DNA from: Stappia sp. TSB10P1A
GTDB lineage: Bacteria > Pseudomonadota > Alphaproteobacteria > Rhizobiales > Stappiaceae
Assembly (NCBI RefSeq): GCF_900185725.1
Contig: NZ_FYAU01000026.1
Span: 62,001-126,000, forward strand
Direction: 5' to 3'
DNA: 64,000 nucleotides
Position 1 is the first letter of the stretch. The number at the start of each line of letters is the position of its first letter. A model generated the notes under the pieces. That model was given only the letters and a program-made list of their open reading frames with translations. It ran no database searches and was not told the DNA's origin. A program made the translations under genes and the position numbers. Positions 61,874 through 64,000 of this stretch are shown here, one piece after another.

Positions 61874-61894
61874 GGTTTCAGGTTTCAGGTTTCA
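61874..61894 (+). repeat. 7-nt tandem repeat, three units
   Basis: GGTTTCA three times, just before the ribosome binding site of the DUF883 gene. Confidence 0.85.
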
Positions 61895-61910
61895 GCAAAG
61901 GAGAGGCACG

Positions 61911-62270
61911 ATGCCGACCACCGCCACCACCGAAAACGGCAGCGCCGCCGCTGCCGCCGCCAGGGGCGCCCGGGCACAGGACGAGGCCGCCAACATCCAG
62001 GACAATATCGAGCGCCTGCGCGGCGACATTTCGGCCCTCGCCCAGTCGATCTCCCGCTACGGCTCCGAGAAGACCAGCGAATACAGCGAGCGTGCCAGCA
62101 AGGCCGGCAAGGATCTTGCCGATGCCTCGCAGCAGACGCTCGACAGCCTGACCGAGGAGTTGAACCGGCTGGAGCACTCGCTGGCCACGCATGTCCGCCG
62201 CAAGCCGCTGCAATCGCTGGGGATTGCCGCCGGCATCGGCTTTCTGGTCGCCCTGCTGTCGCGGCGCTGA
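61911..62270 (+). CDS. DUF883/ElaB/YqjD-like membrane-anchored protein
   Basis: 119 aa. A long helix (about 25-95) with heptad-like spacing is followed by a single C-terminal membrane segment ending in a basic tail (KPLQSLGIAAGIGFLVALLSRR in part). In E. coli the YqjD group is sigma-S induced and binds ribosomes at the membrane. RBS AAAGGAGAGG. Probably co-transcribed with the next gene, as yqjD is with yqjE. Confidence 0.88.
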   Translation: MPTTATTENGSAAAAAARGARAQDEAANIQDNIERLRGDISALAQSISRYGSEKTSEYSERASKAGKDLADASQQTLDSLTEELNRLEHSLATHVRRKPLQSLGIAAGIGFLVALLSRR

Positions 62271-62275
62271 GCGCG

Positions 62276-62707
62276 ATGCTGCGCCTTGCCCCGCTCCTCG
62301 CCTCGCTGCTGACGCGCGACCTCGGCGCGGCGCTGCGCCGGCTTCGCCGCTCGGCACTGGTCTGGGCGCTGGCCGGCCTCTTCGCCCTTGCCGCCTATGC
62401 GGCGGGGCTGATCGCCGCCGGCCTGGCGCTTGCCACTGTGGTTGCTCCGGCGGCGGCGGCGCTTGCGGTCGGCCTGTCGCAACTGCTGCTCGCCGCGCTG
62501 GCGCTCAGTTGGCTCGCCCTCGTCAATGCGCGGGAGCGGCGGCGGCTGAGACACGACGACGGCCACCGGACGCTGGCGACGACGGCGGCGCTCGCCGCCG
62601 CCCTGCCCCTCCTCGGCTCGCGCAAGGGGCTGGCGCTGGCGGCGCTCGGCGGTCTGGCGCTGCTGCTCGCCGCAAGACGCGCGGCAGAGGGGCCCGGCCC
62701 CGACTGA
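62276..62707 (+). CDS. YqjE-like/phage-holin-family membrane protein
   Basis: 143 aa. Two adjacent hydrophobic helices (about 27-75) and a third hydrophobic stretch near the C-terminus (about 100-130), with a basic loop NARERRRLR between. It follows the DUF883 gene by 5 nt, the order seen for yqjD-yqjE. Very Ala/Leu-rich, so the family call is tentative. Confidence 0.65.
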   Translation: MLRLAPLLASLLTRDLGAALRRLRRSALVWALAGLFALAAYAAGLIAAGLALATVVAPAAAALAVGLSQLLLAALALSWLALVNARERRRLRHDDGHRTLATTAALAAALPLLGSRKGLALAALGGLALLLAARRAAEGPGPD

Positions 62708-62750
62708 CGGGCACCTGCGACTGGGGGGGGGCCGGCCAAAGGGAGGGCGG

Positions 62751-63347
62751 CTAAAGGGCGGAGCCGAACGTCTCCGCTCCCTCGTCCTCGGTCAGTGCCA
62801 TCACCTCGCGCAGCCGCGCCCTGGCGCGGTGGACGCGGCTCTTCAGCGTGCCGGTGGCGCAGCCGCAGATCTCCGCCGCCTCCTCGTAGGAGAAGCCGGA
62901 GGCGCCGACGAGAATGATCGCCTCGCGCTGGTCGCCCGGCAGCGCGTCGAGCGCGCGGCGCATCTCATGCATGGCGAGCGAGGCGTGCTGCGGCGGCGCC
63001 ACCGCAAGCTGCGCGGCCAGCCGCTCGCCGCTGTCCGGAACCTCGCGCGAGGTCTTGCGCAGCCGGCTGTAGAAGCCGTTGCGCAGGATGCGGAACAGCC
63101 AGGCGCGCATGTTGGAGCCCGGCACGAAGCCGTCCCGGCCGGCCCAGGCCCCCAGCACCGCGTCCTGGACGAGATCGTCGGCAACATCGCTCCGCCCGCA
63201 GAGCGACACGGCGAAGGCGCGCAGGCCCGGCAGTTGCGCCAGCATCTCGCGCCGGAAGTCGGATCCGGATTCGGATCTGGAAGCAGGCGCGGCAGGAGAC
63301 GCCGGCGCGCCCGGCTTTGCTTCGGGCTTTCCGGCGCCGGGCTTCAT
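62751..63347 (-). CDS. ecfG: EcfG-family ECF sigma factor (second copy)
   Basis: 198 aa. A Pro/Ala/Ser-rich N-terminal tail (about 1-28), then region 2 (VADDLVQDAVLGAWAG, VPGSNMRAWLFRILRNGFYSRLRK in part) and region 4 (LPGDQREAIILVGASGFSYEEAAEICGCATGTLKSRVHRAR in part). Region 4 is nearly the same as in the first EcfG, so the two probably recognise the same promoters. Start overlaps nepR by one base (TGATG). Confidence 0.94.
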   Translation of the reverse strand: MKPGAGKPEAKPGAPASPAAPASRSESGSDFRREMLAQLPGLRAFAVSLCGRSDVADDLVQDAVLGAWAGRDGFVPGSNMRAWLFRILRNGFYSRLRKTSREVPDSGERLAAQLAVAPPQHASLAMHEMRRALDALPGDQREAIILVGASGFSYEEAAEICGCATGTLKSRVHRARARLREVMALTEDEGAETFGSAL

Positions 63348-63547
63348 CACTCGGGGTTCTCCGAGGCCTTCGTCTCCGCCTCGTCGAGCCGGTCGAGCAG
63401 GTCGAGAAAGCGGTCGGGCGTGCCCTCGTCCTGGACGGAATCGTAGAAGTCCCGTAGCCGCTGCATGATCGGGTCGTGGCTCGCCGCCGCCTGTCCCGGC
63501 ATGCCCGCCGGGATGCGCCCCGCGCCCGTTTTCTTCGCTTCCGTCAT
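63347..63547 (-). CDS. nepR: NepR-type anti-sigma factor (second copy)
   Basis: 66 aa. Core helices MQRLRDFYDSVQDEGTPDRFLDLLDRL (in part) match NepR, including the P-D-R-F turn. Divergent from phyR, the classic arrangement. The ATG at 63547 is used; one three codons upstream (63556) is also possible, and neither has a strong RBS. Confidence 0.85.
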   Translation of the reverse strand: MTEAKKTGAGRIPAGMPGQAAASHDPIMQRLRDFYDSVQDEGTPDRFLDLLDRLDEAETKASENPE

Positions 63548-63619
63548 CGCGCCCATCCGGTTCAAAGCCCCGCCGCCAGTATAGGCCAAGCGGCGAAGCC
63601 AAAAAAAGGGACGCGGCAG

Positions 63620-63644
63620 GGAACTTTCTCCCGCCGATTGCGTT
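63620..63644 (+). promoter_or_regulatory. EcfG-type promoter before phyR
   Basis: GGAAC (63620-63624), 16-nt spacer, CGTT (63641-63644), 44 nt before the phyR ATG. It indicates positive feedback on the response regulator. Confidence 0.8.
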
Positions 63645-63688
63645 AGCCTTGCTGTTGAATGTCCGGACGGGCAGACAGGGAGTTCCAC

Positions 63689-64000
63689 ATGCCACTTTCC
63701 ACCCGCATTGCGTCCCATCTCCCCTACTTGCGTCGATACGCAAGAGCGGTGACGGGATCGCAGCAATCGGGCGATGCCTATGTCGCCGCCACTCTGGAGA
63801 CGCTGATCGCGGATGTCTCCTCCTTCCCGCAGACCAGCAGCGATCGCGTGTCCCTGTACAAGGTCTTCGCCGCGGTCTTCGGCTCCGTCCGGATGGACCT
63901 GCCGCCGAGCGACTCGCCCTTCGCCTGGGAGCGGCGGGCCAGCGCCAACCTTGCCGCGCTCCCCTCGTCGGAGCGCCAGGCCTTCCTGCTCACCTCCGTC
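63689..64000 (+). CDS. phyR: PhyR, anti-anti-sigma response regulator (3' truncated by window)
   Basis: First 104 residues of PhyR: the sigma-factor-like domain (STRIASHLPYLRRYARAVTGSQQ in part, DVSSFPQTSSDRVSLYK, then LPSSERQAFLL). The C-terminal receiver domain lies beyond the window. When phosphorylated, PhyR uses the sigma-like part to bind NepR and free EcfG. Divergent from nepR-ecfG (second pair), with an EcfG promoter upstream. Confidence 0.93.
   Translation, partial: MPLSTRIASHLPYLRRYARAVTGSQQSGDAYVAATLETLIADVSSFPQTSSDRVSLYKVFAAVFGSVRMDLPPSDSPFAWERRASANLAALPSSERQAFLLTSV

Overview
The window is GC-rich, tightly packed DNA from an alphaproteobacterium, probably a member of the Hyphomicrobiales (Rhizobiales). 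The strongest evidence is the 57.4-64.0 kb region. It holds the general stress response core found only in Alphaproteobacteria: PhyR, two NepR anti-sigma factors, two EcfG-type sigma factors and a HisKA_2-type sensor kinase. The large number of solute importers (AfuABC-like, Liv, Dpp, two TctCBA and one TRAP system) paired with catabolic genes suits a versatile heterotroph from soil, water or a plant or animal host. No tRNA, rRNA, CRISPR array, prophage or insertion sequence was seen.

Layout. 0-3.5 kb: a uxuB (5' truncated)-uxuA-uxaA operon for hexuronate breakdown, with 8-nt gene overlaps. 3.6-7.2 kb: a cold-shock gene, a secreted SH3b protein of unknown role and a LysR regulator. 7.4-9.0 kb: arsR-arsC-arsH with a palindrome at the arsR start and no efflux pump. 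9.1-10.9 kb: a Na/Pi-cotransporter/PhoU-like protein with tandem repeats on both sides. 11.2-16.4 kb: an inositol-monophosphatase-family phosphatase joined to an AfuABC-like importer behind a structured leader, suggesting uptake and dephosphorylation of a phosphorylated compound.

16.6-32.5 kb looks like one regulon in several transcription units: acyl-CoA dehydrogenase, MmgE/PrpD and MaoC-like hydratase; a LysR regulator with a zinc alcohol dehydrogenase; a Liv-type ABC importer with aldehyde dehydrogenase and SDR; a CitE-like lyase; and a class III CoA-transferase with a methyltransferase. The gene families match the itaconate catabolism set (CoA-transferase, itaconyl-CoA hydratase, citramalyl-CoA lyase and accessory genes). 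An 18-nt motif, ATAG-N6-GCAATAGC, occurs upstream of three of these units.

32.5-40.3 kb: two complete tripartite tricarboxylate transporters in opposite orientation around an amidohydrolase and a GntR regulator. 40.5-50.1 kb: a dipeptide-type ABC importer with a gamma-glutamyltransferase lacking a signal peptide and an M20 peptidase, divergent from an IclR regulator. 50.2-57.4 kb: a LacI-controlled operon of TRAP transporter, VOC protein, RuBisCO-like protein and DUF1537 kinase, probably for a branched or four-carbon acid sugar related to the apionate pathways. 57.5-64 kb: the stress-response island with typical EcfG-regulated envelope genes (PLDc_N, DUF1328, PRC-barrel, DUF883) and good EcfG promoter matches.

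A recurring oddity is bursts of 7-16 nt tandem repeats at gene ends and between genes. At three unrelated genes the repeat unit contains the stop codon, so the stop is copied several times.
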